This document shows, piece after piece, positions 43,239-51,016 of a DNA stretch of 64,000 bases. Source of the stretch: Clostridiales bacterium UBA7273 (GTDB lineage Bacteria > Bacillota > Clostridia > Oscillospirales > Oscillospiraceae); contig DKRV01000032.1 of NCBI GenBank assembly GCA_002472405.1, forward strand, positions 62,001 to 126,000. The letters are read 5' to 3'. The notes under the pieces were generated by a model that worked only from the letters and a program-made list of their open reading frames with translations, did not search any database and had not been told where the DNA came from. How positions within the stretch are numbered: the first letter of the stretch is position 1; every line of letters begins with the position of its first letter. The position numbers were made by a program, and so were the translations under genes.

Positions 43239-43807
43239 CAGTCGCTCAAAACGAGCGATACCGCAATGTCGGTATCCTCGGCCGGCAGCTTTTCTTCAAG
43301 CAGCGTCTTTCTGCAAAGGCACACGCTGAACGCTTCCGACTGTGCAAGGTACCGGTCATAGTACCCTGCTCCGTGGCCGAGGCGGTTTCCGTATCTGTCG
43401 CAGCATAGCGCCGGAACAATGATAATGTCTTTTGCTCCAGGCCTTACCTCCCGTGTCACCGGCGGCTCGGGAATACCGAACTTGCCGGGGCAAAGCTCAG
43501 CTTTGCCGCTGAAGGGGTAAAAGCTCATAGCGCCGTCATTTCCGCTTACGGGAAGCGCAACACTCCTGCCCTCGTCCAGGAGTTTTTCAATGAGCGACGC
43601 CGTTGATACCTCGCGGCCGACACTGTAATACAAAAATACCGTTTCCGCATTTTTAAGCTCTCTGAGGTTCAGCAGCTTTTCAGCTATTAAGCTGTCGCTT
43701 TCTTTTATATACTCGGGCGAAAGACTTGCTGTTTGTCGCTCCTTTTCGCGGCGAAGGACGCGTTTTTGCTCACAGAGCGGACTTGATGATCGAATAGATC
43801 TCTTCAT
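43238..43807 (-). CDS. 5-formyltetrahydrofolate cyclo-ligase
   Basis: A 189-residue enzyme that makes 5,10-methenyl-THF from 5-formyl-THF. The fold motifs are FLYYSVGREVST, the nucleotide-binding RLGHGAGYYDRYL, and LVLSD at the end. The start is uncertain. I choose the ATG of MKRSIRSSSPLCEQKR, which overlaps the tmk 3' end by 38 bases. No start codon lies between the tmk stop and the conserved EQKRVLRREK, so the overlap is needed. Confidence 0.82.
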   Translation of the reverse strand: MKRSIRSSSPLCEQKRVLRREKERQTASLSPEYIKESDSLIAEKLLNLRELKNAETVFLYYSVGREVSTASLIEKLLDEGRSVALPVSGNDGAMSFYPFSGKAELCPGKFGIPEPPVTREVRPGAKDIIIVPALCCDRYGNRLGHGAGYYDRYLAQSEAFSVCLCRKTLLEEKLPAEDTDIAVSLVLSD

Positions 43808-44438
43808 GCTTTTCGTCGATCTCGCGCTCAACGCCGTTTTTCTTAAACGGAATGCGCGTCCAGCCATAGTAGTCGGCCGCCTTATCGGCAACTCGCAGAC
43901 AGTTTTTAAGATACTCGATGTCCTTTTCGTGGATATCCGCCGAGGTGTGCGTTTTCTCCTGCCTGTGCTTCATGCGCCGAAGAGACGTTTCAACGTCAAC
44001 ATCAAGGTATATCACAAGATCAGGCTTCGGCAGGCCGAGCTTTACATATTCAAAATCATACAGCCATTCAAAAAATGCCGGAAGCTCCTCATCCGGAAGC
44101 TTTGCTCCCTGATGCACGGCATTCGAGGTCGTATATCTGTCCGACAGGACAAAGCCGCCGGAATTATATATATCGCCCCAGTCCGTTCTGTATGAAGCAA
44201 AACGATCGACAGCGAAAAAGGCCGAAGCGGTATATGCATTGACATCGCTCGGATTTGAGCCGAACTGACCGCCGAGATACATTCTTATGAGCGCGCTGCT
44301 GTCATTATCATATCGTGGAAATACGATGTGGTGATAGTTTATTCCCTCGGCCTCAAGGCGGCTGCATACACGTCTGTAATGGGCGGACTTGCCGCTGCCG
44401 TCAATGCCTTCAAATACGATAAGCTTACCCTTTTCCAT
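43770..44438 (-). CDS. tmk: Thymidylate kinase
   Basis: A 222-residue dTMP kinase. The P-loop is FEGIDGSGKS at 9-18, with Ala-His after the Ser instead of the usual Thr-Gln. LSDRYTTSN is the DRY motif, and KNCLRVADKAADYYGW fits the lid/C-terminal region. Thymidylate kinase is expected near tagA-type or holB genes in Firmicutes; holB is absent here. It overlaps the upstream gene by 14 bases. Confidence 0.88.
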   Translation of the reverse strand: MEKGKLIVFEGIDGSGKSAHYRRVCSRLEAEGINYHHIVFPRYDNDSSALIRMYLGGQFGSNPSDVNAYTASAFFAVDRFASYRTDWGDIYNSGGFVLSDRYTTSNAVHQGAKLPDEELPAFFEWLYDFEYVKLGLPKPDLVIYLDVDVETSLRRMKHRQEKTHTSADIHEKDIEYLKNCLRVADKAADYYGWTRIPFKKNGVEREIDEKHEEIYSIIKSAL

Positions 44439-45165
44439 TGAAAAACTTCCTTATGCGTTTTATCCACGCCTTTATTATAAAAAGCGGAAGGCGCGCAATG
44501 CGCTTGAAGCGCCACGGCTCTTTGATGCAGCGATACAGCCACTCGGCATTCATCTTCTGCCACGCCTTCGGAGCGCGCATGACCGTTCCTGCAAAAACAT
44601 CGAGCGAGCCGCCGAGGCCTGCCATCAGGCCGATATCAAGCCGCTCGGCGTTCTGCGCCATCCAAAGCTCCTGCTTCGGCGCACCGAGGCAGACCATGAG
44701 AAAATCGGGCTGCGCGGCGTTTATCTTCTCGACCACCGGGCCGTCATCCTTAAAATATCCGTCGTTCGTTCCACAGACATTAAGTCCCGGGTACGTTTCC
44801 TGCATTTTTTTCTTTGCCGCATCGGCAACTCCGGGCTTTGCTCCGAGCAGGAACACGCTTTTCCCCGTCTGCGCGGCATACTCAAGTATTGCCTCGCCTA
44901 TCTCGATGCCAGGCAGGCGCTCTTTGAGCGGCGTTCCGATAATCCTGGCCGCTTTCACAACGCCTATACCGTCGGGTATTACAAGATCTGCGTTGCATAT
45001 CGCATCGTGCAGCTCGGCATTTTCCCACGCCGCCATCACTATCTCGGGGTTTGGCGTTACCATATATGCGCTGCGGTGCTCATCAATGAGCCTTTTGCAC
45101 AAGTCTATTGCATTTTCCCTCGTCAGATCATCAAATCCGACGCCCAAAACATCTATCCTACTCAA
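44425..45165 (-). CDS. WecG/TagA/CpsF family glycosyltransferase
   Basis: A 246-residue glycosyltransferase, membrane-associated through a basic C-terminal amphipathic region (RFKRIARLPLFIIKAWIKRI). Family motifs include VTPNPE (Thr37) and DLVIPDGIGVV (Asp65), the catalytic residues of TagA. TagA transfers ManNAc to the undecaprenyl-linked GlcNAc in wall teichoic acid synthesis. The glycan made here cannot be told from sequence. The stop of the upstream sirtuin gene overlaps its ATG. Confidence 0.9.
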   Translation of the reverse strand: MSRIDVLGVGFDDLTRENAIDLCKRLIDEHRSAYMVTPNPEIVMAAWENAELHDAICNADLVIPDGIGVVKAARIIGTPLKERLPGIEIGEAILEYAAQTGKSVFLLGAKPGVADAAKKKMQETYPGLNVCGTNDGYFKDDGPVVEKINAAQPDFLMVCLGAPKQELWMAQNAERLDIGLMAGLGGSLDVFAGTVMRAPKAWQKMNAEWLYRCIKEPWRFKRIARLPLFIIKAWIKRIRKFFNGKG

Positions 45166-45878
45166 AGCTGGCTGAATACCTTTCCGATCTTTTCGTGTAT
45201 GACAAGGTCTGCCCTGTCGTCATAAGGCGTGCTGCTGAGGTTTACGAGCGCAAGCTTATTTCCCCGGTAATAGTTTATAAGTCCTGCTGCCGGATAAACA
45301 TTAAGGCTCGTACCGCCGATTATGAGCACCTCCGCTTCCGATATGACTCGGACAGCCTCGGTGACGACATTCTCATCCAGCGGCTCTTCATACAGCACGA
45401 TATCAGGGCGGATAACTCCGCCGCAGGTGCAGTGCGGCACACCGGCACCGTGATTCATTTTATCGGCAGGATACGGCTTTCCGCACACAGAGCAATAGCT
45501 GCGCAGTATGCTGCCGTGAAGCTCCAAAACCTTTTTGCTGCCGGCCGCCTGATGCAGTCCGTCAATATTCTGAGTGACGACCGCACGCAGTTTTCCCTTC
45601 TGCTCAAGCTCCGCAAGCTTGAGATGCGCGGCATTTGGTTTTACGTTATCGATAACGAGCTTTTCCCTGTGAAATCTATAATACTCCTCGGGATAACGGG
45701 TAAAGAACGAGTGACTGAGTATCGTTTCGGGCGGATACTTCCATTTTTGGTTATACAGGCCGTCAACACTGCGGAAATCGGGTATTCCGCTTTCCGTAGA
45801 GACACCTGCACCGCCGAAAAACACGACATTATCGCTCTCGTCTATCCATTTTTTAAGCTGCATTATTTTATCGTCCAT
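45162..45878 (-). CDS. NAD-dependent protein deacylase (sirtuin)
   Basis: A 238-residue Sir2-family enzyme. Motifs are FGGAGVSTESGIPDFRS, TQNIDGLHQAAG, catalytic His in LELHGSILRSYC, and a zinc site of CSVC and CTCG. It removes acetyl or longer acyl groups from lysines. I start at the ATG (MDDKIMQLKK), which has AGGAG 8 bases upstream; a GTG 9 bases earlier is too near that site. It overlaps tagA in ATGA form. Confidence 0.93.
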   Translation of the reverse strand: MDDKIMQLKKWIDESDNVVFFGGAGVSTESGIPDFRSVDGLYNQKWKYPPETILSHSFFTRYPEEYYRFHREKLVIDNVKPNAAHLKLAELEQKGKLRAVVTQNIDGLHQAAGSKKVLELHGSILRSYCSVCGKPYPADKMNHGAGVPHCTCGGVIRPDIVLYEEPLDENVVTEAVRVISEAEVLIIGGTSLNVYPAAGLINYYRGNKLALVNLSSTPYDDRADLVIHEKIGKVFSQL

Positions 45879-45921
45879 AACGCTCACTCCTAATCGGTTT
45901 ATTATACAATAATTATTCTAT

Positions 45922-46737
45922 CTAATCAAGCAAATATTGTTCAATTATGGCCGCCACGCCGTTGCTGTCGCAATCGGGTGCGATAACGTCGGCAATGGCT
46001 TTCACCCTGTCGCTTCCGTTTGCCATTGCAGCCTTAAAGCCGACCGCTTTGAGCATTTCCTCATCGTTTTGCGCATCGCCTATCGCTATGCATTCGGACA
46101 TATCTATTCCCAGTGCGCCGCACAATGCTCGCAGTCCCTTTGCCTTGCTCACGCCGCTTGCGTTTATCTCAAGCGAGCGTGCGGTGTGGCTGGTTATGCT
46201 CACGGGCAGAGTTTTTATCTGCTCATAAACAGCGTCGGCCTCACCGTCGGCGGCGAAGAACAAATTGAGCTTTTCTACAGGCTTGGGATCGGCCATGAAC
46301 ATTGCAAACGCATCATCGACAATATTCATCCCCTTGCGGTAGATAGGCTCATAGGCGCTAAGCCCAAAATCGGCGCAGTTATCGACGCACCATGCGCTGC
46401 TGTAGGTCTTGTCATCTATAAAAAATATCGGCATAACATAGCCTGCTGCACGCGCGGCAATGTATTTGACTGTTTCCGGGTCGATAGTCTCATACAAAAA
46501 CTTTTTCCCTGTTTGCGTGTCGATAACGGACGCACCCGACCCTGTTACGGCATAGCGCATGCCACGCACCATATCTATGTACGGCTTTACAAGGCTTATA
46601 CTGCGCCCTGTTGAGAAAACGACGGTCTTGCCCTGCGCTATTGCTTTTTCCATGGCGTTCACATTCGCCGGAGTAAGCTCCTTTTTCGAGTTTAATGCCG
46701 TCGCATCCATGTCGGCGGCGAGAAGTTTATATTTCAT
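45922..46737 (-). CDS. Cof-type HAD-IIB phosphatase
   Basis: A 271-residue haloacid dehalogenase phosphatase. Motif I reads ADMDATAL with the nucleophile Asp, but Ala replaces the usual Gly of DxDGT. Motif II is FSTGRS and motif IV IGDAQNDEEML. A type IIB cap is inserted. Such enzymes dephosphorylate sugar phosphates or FMN. It overlaps ogg in ATGA form, which may be only operon compaction. Confidence 0.9.
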   Translation of the reverse strand: MKYKLLAADMDATALNSKKELTPANVNAMEKAIAQGKTVVFSTGRSISLVKPYIDMVRGMRYAVTGSGASVIDTQTGKKFLYETIDPETVKYIAARAAGYVMPIFFIDDKTYSSAWCVDNCADFGLSAYEPIYRKGMNIVDDAFAMFMADPKPVEKLNLFFAADGEADAVYEQIKTLPVSITSHTARSLEINASGVSKAKGLRALCGALGIDMSECIAIGDAQNDEEMLKAVGFKAAMANGSDRVKAIADVIAPDCDSNGVAAIIEQYLLD

Positions 46738-47537
46738 TTTTCTCTCCCCATGCTTCTTGCATAATAAAAAATATACTGCTGGGCAAGCCCGGCATACTCC
46801 CCGAGCGTCTCCGGATCGAAATCCGGCGGAAAGTTCTCTCTAAGAGCGCGCTTCATCCACACGTCAATCGGGAACGCCTCCATGTGCCACAGTCCGAACA
46901 GCACGACGCAGTTTGCCACCTTCTCACCCACTCCGCGTATAGAGCGCAGTACCTTTATCGCCTGCTTATAATCGCATTTTTTCAGCGCTTCAAGGTCAAT
47001 GTCTCCATTGACGACCGCACGGGCTGCGCATATTATGTACTCGGCTCTGTATCCCGAGCGGATGCAGGCAAGCTCCTCCGGCTCAAGCACCGCAAGCCGC
47101 TCGGCGCTCGGGAACGTGTAATGCACCTTATCGCCAACGCTTATCGGGTCTCCGAAATTTTCGCAGAGGCGCTCTACGATGCCCTTAATGCGGCTTATAT
47201 TATTGCACTGCGATATAATAAACGAGCACAGCGCCTCCCAGCTATCCTGCCGCAAAATGCGTATGCCGCGCCCGTACTCCACGCATTTTGCAAGGTATTC
47301 GCCGGCAAATGCTCGGCTTATCTCGGCGTAATCTGTGCCGAGGTCGAAGTACTGCTGCCAGATATCCTCCGGCGCGTCAGAAGTTATGTAAACCTCTCCG
47401 TCCTTTGCCGAAGCTTCGGCATAGTATCCGCCGACAACGCCGCGGTAAACTCCGTCATCGCCGCAGTTCCAGCGGAAGCATTGGCCGCATTCGAAGGTTT
47501 TCATCATATCGAGTTCCTGTGTGCTGCAAAGCTTCAT
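46734..47537 (-). CDS. ogg: 8-oxoguanine DNA glycosylase, OGG1 type
   Basis: A 267-residue DNA repair enzyme with an N-terminal OGG_N domain (FECGQCFRWNC) and an HhH-GPD domain. The catalytic Lys lies in IRGVGEKVANC and the catalytic Asp in FPIDVWMKRA, matching human OGG1 Lys249/Asp268. It removes oxidised guanine and cuts the strand. It has its own promoter (47570-47598) and is translationally coupled to the HAD gene. Confidence 0.92.
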   Translation of the reverse strand: MKLCSTQELDMMKTFECGQCFRWNCGDDGVYRGVVGGYYAEASAKDGEVYITSDAPEDIWQQYFDLGTDYAEISRAFAGEYLAKCVEYGRGIRILRQDSWEALCSFIISQCNNISRIKGIVERLCENFGDPISVGDKVHYTFPSAERLAVLEPEELACIRSGYRAEYIICAARAVVNGDIDLEALKKCDYKQAIKVLRSIRGVGEKVANCVVLFGLWHMEAFPIDVWMKRALRENFPPDFDPETLGEYAGLAQQYIFYYARSMGREK

Positions 47538-47569
47538 ATTATCCCTCGAAAATTGAAAAATTATAATAA

Positions 47570-47598
47570 ATTATATACCCATGCAGCCGTTTTTACAA
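47570..47598 (-). promoter_or_regulatory. Predicted ogg promoter
   Basis: On the minus strand TTGTAA, a 17-base spacer and TATAAT. It abuts the divergent promoter of the CoA-transferase operon. Confidence 0.65.
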
Positions 47599-47599
47599 G

Positions 47600-47628
47600 T
47601 TGCGCATATTGATAAAATATGCGATAAT
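47600..47628 (+). promoter_or_regulatory. Predicted CoA-transferase promoter with palindromic operator
   Basis: TTGCGC, a 17-base spacer and GATAAT. CGCATATT and AATATGCG (47603-47610 and 47616-47623) form a perfect 8-bp inverted repeat with a GATAA centre, filling the spacer. This is a likely binding site; the regulator is unknown. Confidence 0.6.
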
Positions 47629-47655
47629 AAGAGCATTAAATTCGGGAGGTCTGTC

Positions 47656-48990
47656 ATGGGCTTTTTAAGTGAATACAACTCAAAGCTCACAAGCGCCGAA
47701 ACGGCTGTCAAGTGCGTCAAGAGCGGCGACTGGGTTGAATATACCTCGAACCTCGGCTTTCCTGCCGCCTGCGACCTTGCATTGTCGAAGCGGCGCGACG
47801 AGCTTAATGGCGTGAAAATACGCGGCGATCTTATCTTCGGGCCAATTCAGGCCATTGAGTGCGACCCGGATATGGAGCATTTTGTTTATAACACCTGGCA
47901 CTGCTCGGGCTACGAGCGCAAAATGTGCGACAGGGGCAGAGCTTTCTTCGAGCCGATGGTGTTCAGAAATCTCGCCTGGTATTACAAGAATTTTCTCACC
48001 TCGGATGTCTGCATGGTGACGGTCTCGGGGATGGACGACGACGGGTATTTCTACTTTGGTCCCTCGCTCGGCATGTCAAAATGCATCGCGGATAATTCCA
48101 AGATCGTCATTGTCGAAGTCAACCGCAACATACCGCGCATAAAAGGCAGTGAGGAGTCTCGGATACACATATCCGAGGTTGACTATATCGTTGAGACCGG
48201 CGATCCTCCGCTGTTTGAGATGCCGAATCCGGCTCCGACGGAAACGGACGTTAAGATAGCAAATCTTCTGCTGCCGTATATTAAGGACGGAGCGTGCGTG
48301 CAGCTTGGCATCGGCGGTATGCCGAACGCCCTCGGTGAGATTATCGCCGACAGTGATCTCAAGGATCTGGGCATGCACACGGAGCTGTGCTCGGACGGGT
48401 ATCTTGCCATGTTCAAGGCCGGGAAGCTCACGAATGCAAAAAAAACGCTGCACAACGGCAAGGGCGTTCTCGGCATCGCTATCGGCAGCCATGAATTTAA
48501 TGAGTGGCTCAACGATAATCCGGGTTATATCGGCTATCCCCTTTCGTATGTAAACGATCCTTATGTTATATCGCAAAACGATAACATGGTGTCTATAAAC
48601 GCGTGCATAGGCGCCGATCTCTATGGCCAGATAAGCTCTGAAAGCTCCGGCACGAGGCAGATAAGCGGAACGGGCGGCCAGCTCGACTTTGTGTGCGGCG
48701 CGCAGATGGCGCGCGGCGGCAAGGCGTTTATATGCATGAGCAGCACCCACACCGACAAAAACGGCGTTATGCACAGCCGGATAGTTCCGACATTTTCGGG
48801 CGATATAATCACAACTCCGCGCTCGCTTGCGTTTTACGTTGCAACGGAATACGGCGTTGTTAATCTCGCAGGGCTGACCACATGGGAGCGCGCAGACGCA
48901 ATGATAAGCATAGCTCACCCCGATTTCCGCGATGAGCTTATAAAGGCGGCCGAGGCAAACCGCATCTGGCTGCCGTCAAACAAGAGGTAA
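47656..48990 (+). CDS. Acetyl-CoA hydrolase/transferase family CoA-transferase, butyryl-CoA:acetate type
   Basis: A 444-residue class I CoA-transferase. The catalytic Glu is likely Glu243 in MHTELCSDG, and the second signature, RQISGTGGQLDFV, is intact. SGDWVEYTSN near the start resembles the butyryl-CoA:acetate CoA-transferases of gut butyrate producers. 4-Hydroxybutyrate or other acyl specificity is not excluded. GGAGGT lies before the ATG. It heads the operon with the ProX and MTAN genes and has a promoter with a palindrome. Confidence 0.85.
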   Translation: MGFLSEYNSKLTSAETAVKCVKSGDWVEYTSNLGFPAACDLALSKRRDELNGVKIRGDLIFGPIQAIECDPDMEHFVYNTWHCSGYERKMCDRGRAFFEPMVFRNLAWYYKNFLTSDVCMVTVSGMDDDGYFYFGPSLGMSKCIADNSKIVIVEVNRNIPRIKGSEESRIHISEVDYIVETGDPPLFEMPNPAPTETDVKIANLLLPYIKDGACVQLGIGGMPNALGEIIADSDLKDLGMHTELCSDGYLAMFKAGKLTNAKKTLHNGKGVLGIAIGSHEFNEWLNDNPGYIGYPLSYVNDPYVISQNDNMVSINACIGADLYGQISSESSGTRQISGTGGQLDFVCGAQMARGGKAFICMSSTHTDKNGVMHSRIVPTFSGDIITTPRSLAFYVATEYGVVNLAGLTTWERADAMISIAHPDFRDELIKAAEANRIWLPSNKR

Positions 48991-48996
48991 GGTAAA

Positions 48997-49551
48997 ATGA
49001 ATGTATCTGTTCTTCAAACAGGAAGACCCGAAAATTTTGCGGACAGACTGCCGAAGGAGCAGCGCTGCTACGATATGCTCGACAGGCTCGGCATAGCTTA
49101 TGGCCGCGTCGATCACGAGCATGCAGACACTATCGAGGACTGCCACGAGATTGAGCAAACACTGGGCGCCGAGATATGCAAAAATCTTTTTCTCACTAAT
49201 CGCCAGCAGACGGAGTTCTATCTCCTGCTCATGCCAGGAGACAAGCCGTTCAAAACGAAGCTTCTTTCAAAGCAGATCGGCACTGCGCGCCTGTCGTTTG
49301 CCTCGCCCGAGCACATGCAGGAGTTTCTGGATATAACGCCCGGCTCCGTAAGCGTTCTGGGCCTTATGAACGACGGCGGCAAGGTGCATCTCGTGATCGA
49401 CTCCGACCTGCTGAAAGATGAGTTTATCGGCTGCCATCCGTGCATAAACACATCAACGCTTAAAATTAAGACGGCCGACATAATTGAAAAGTTTCTGCCC
49501 GAGGTCGGGCACGAATATGCCGTTGTTGAGCTTCCGTGGGAGGCTGAGTGA
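48997..49551 (+). CDS. Prolyl-tRNA editing protein (YbaK/ProX family)
   Basis: A 184-residue trans-editing domain protein that removes wrongly attached amino acids, usually Ala or Cys, from tRNA-Pro. The fold has DHEHADTIEDC, CKNLFLTNRQQ, the lysine KLLSKQI and SVLGLMNDGGKVHLVID. It begins 6 bases after the CoA-transferase stop. Its presence beside CoA-ester metabolism is unusual and likely incidental. Confidence 0.88.
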   Translation: MNVSVLQTGRPENFADRLPKEQRCYDMLDRLGIAYGRVDHEHADTIEDCHEIEQTLGAEICKNLFLTNRQQTEFYLLLMPGDKPFKTKLLSKQIGTARLSFASPEHMQEFLDITPGSVSVLGLMNDGGKVHLVIDSDLLKDEFIGCHPCINTSTLKIKTADIIEKFLPEVGHEYAVVELPWEAE

Positions 49552-50207
49552 TGAAGATAGGCATTCTTTGCGCCTGTGCGCCCGAGTTTGAGCCGTACAG
49601 GTCAGCTCTCGGCGGCGATACCGCGTTTATTCACGGCATGCAGCGCACGGACGGCGTACTGTGCGGACACGAAATATCCGCCGTGTTCTGCGGCATCGGC
49701 AAAGTAAACGCAGCACTCGGCGCAATGACGCTTATACGCGACTGCGGCGCGGACAGGATAATAATGTCCGGAGTTGCCGGGGCGATAAGGCGCGGCGTTC
49801 ACATCGGGCAGTGCGTTATGATAACAGACTGCATCTATCACGATCTTTCGCCTCAGCTTATCACGGATTACCATCCAAGCGGCATCGCCCCCGACTTTTT
49901 GTGCGAAAAAGATGTTGTTGATATCGGCGTTGCCGAGGGAATGCTCTGCGGCAGGACGGTGACGGGCGACGTTTTCATCGAGCAGGATGGACGCGAGAGC
50001 ATAATCGAGCGATTTGACCCCATTTGCTGCGATATGGAGACGGCAGCCGCTGCGCATGTGTGCCGCGCTATGGGAGTTTCCTTTAACTGCGTGCGCGCGA
50101 TATCCGATACCGAGGACGAAGCCGGGCTCGGCAGCTTTGAAAAAAACGTGGCCTTTGCCGCGCAGAAGGCTTTTGACGGCGTGTGCGCCGTGCTCAGCGA
50201 GCTGTAA
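49551..50207 (+). CDS. mtnN: 5'-methylthioadenosine/S-adenosylhomocysteine nucleosidase
   Basis: A 218-residue enzyme splitting MTA and SAH. The acidic residue in ACAPEFEPY, the Glu of CDMETAAAAHVC and the Asp of VRAISDTEDE are the expected catalytic positions. The ATG overlaps the previous stop (TGATG), with GGAGG upstream. It ends in a strong terminator. luxS is not adjacent. Confidence 0.93.
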   Translation: MKIGILCACAPEFEPYRSALGGDTAFIHGMQRTDGVLCGHEISAVFCGIGKVNAALGAMTLIRDCGADRIIMSGVAGAIRRGVHIGQCVMITDCIYHDLSPQLITDYHPSGIAPDFLCEKDVVDIGVAEGMLCGRTVTGDVFIEQDGRESIIERFDPICCDMETAAAAHVCRAMGVSFNCVRAISDTEDEAGLGSFEKNVAFAAQKAFDGVCAVLSEL

Positions 50208-50218
50208 ATGAAAAAATC

Positions 50219-50252
50219 ACCCACCCTGTGCCTGTCGGCACAAGGTGGGTTT
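50219..50252 (+). terminator. Terminator of the CoA-transferase operon
   Basis: ACCCACC-C-TGTGCC pairs with GGCACA-A-GGTGGGT, one mismatch, around TGTC, followed by TTTAATATT. Confidence 0.85.
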
Positions 50253-50267
50253 AATATTGTATTCGTT

Positions 50268-50525
50268 TTATTCATCGTCGATTTTGCAGCCGCAGTACGG
50301 ACAAAACATCTTTTTGCTGCTGTACAGAACGCCGAGAAAATGCCTGCAAAACGGGCATCTATTCTTTATAAGCACAACCGCAAGCGCCGCAATAATGAAT
50401 ATAACACCGCATATGCTCAAACCAGCTCCAAAGCTGTCATTGTTTATTATTCCAACATTGACAAAAACCGCGCCAAGCAAAAATATGATAGTTGATACCC
50501 AATCCCAGAATTTCAGCTTTTTCAT
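50268..50525 (-). CDS. Small two-helix membrane protein with C-terminal zinc ribbon (second copy of layout)
   Basis: An 85-residue protein with two hydrophobic helices (about 10-28 and 34-53) and a zinc ribbon of CPFC (57/60) and CPYC (75/78). The layout closely matches the 92-residue protein at 21801-22079, though sequences differ. A TATAAT at 50575-50580 may be its promoter -10. Function unknown. Confidence 0.75.
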   Translation of the reverse strand: MKKLKFWDWVSTIIFLLGAVFVNVGIINNDSFGAGLSICGVIFIIAALAVVLIKNRCPFCRHFLGVLYSSKKMFCPYCGCKIDDE

Positions 50526-50692
50526 CTTCCATCACCGTTTGGCTTTTGCTTTCACTTGCTGACTTTTTCATAGTATTATATGCTAATCTTCAAGCACATG
50601 CCACCGCGTTTGAGTAAAGTGCGCATTAAATCGTTGTAAAATATCATACGCCAAACCGTCAAACGGTCTGTTGACCACCGATTTTGCATAAA

Positions 50693-50723
50693 AAAATTCC
50701 GCATCTTTCGATGCGGAATTTTA
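50693..50723 (-). terminator. rpsU terminator
   Basis: AATTCCGCATC and GATGCGGAATT pair around TTTC with A and T runs on either side. Confidence 0.9.
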
Positions 50724-50731
50724 TTGCGTAA

Positions 50732-50917
50732 TTAATAATAACGCTTATTCTTGTTCTTGCGTGCTGCCTCGCTCTTCTTGCGGCGCTTGACGCTGGGGCT
50801 CTGGTAGTACTCCTTCTTTCTCAGATCAGCCAGTACACCGGCCTTGGCACAGCTGCGCTTAAATCTTTTAAGAGCATTGTCCAGAGATTCGTTCTCCTTG
50901 ACATAGACTTCAGACAT
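50732..50917 (-). CDS. rpsU: 30S ribosomal protein S21
   Basis: A 61-residue basic protein starting [20 protein letters not shown], with [18 protein letters not shown] and the C-terminal [15 protein letters not shown] typical of bS21. It has a consensus promoter and a terminator, so it is monocistronic. GGAGGGAG precedes the ATG. Confidence 0.97.
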   Translation of the reverse strand: MSEVYVKENESLDNALKRFKRSCAKAGVLADLRKKEYYQSPSVKRRKKSEAARKNKNKRYY

Positions 50918-50984
50918 TTATTTCACTCCCTCCATTAACGCCTTACGACGCTTTAAGGGCCAAATTCTTGGCTTAACGAATGAT

Positions 50985-51013
50985 ATTATACTCACTTTGG
51001 GGCATAATGTCAA
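50985..51013 (-). promoter_or_regulatory. Consensus rpsU promoter
   Basis: On the minus strand TTGACA, a 17-base spacer and TATAAT, both exact. A CCAA-GAA-TTGG hairpin (about 50950-50975) lies in the leader. Confidence 0.9.
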
Positions 51014-51016
51014 CCT

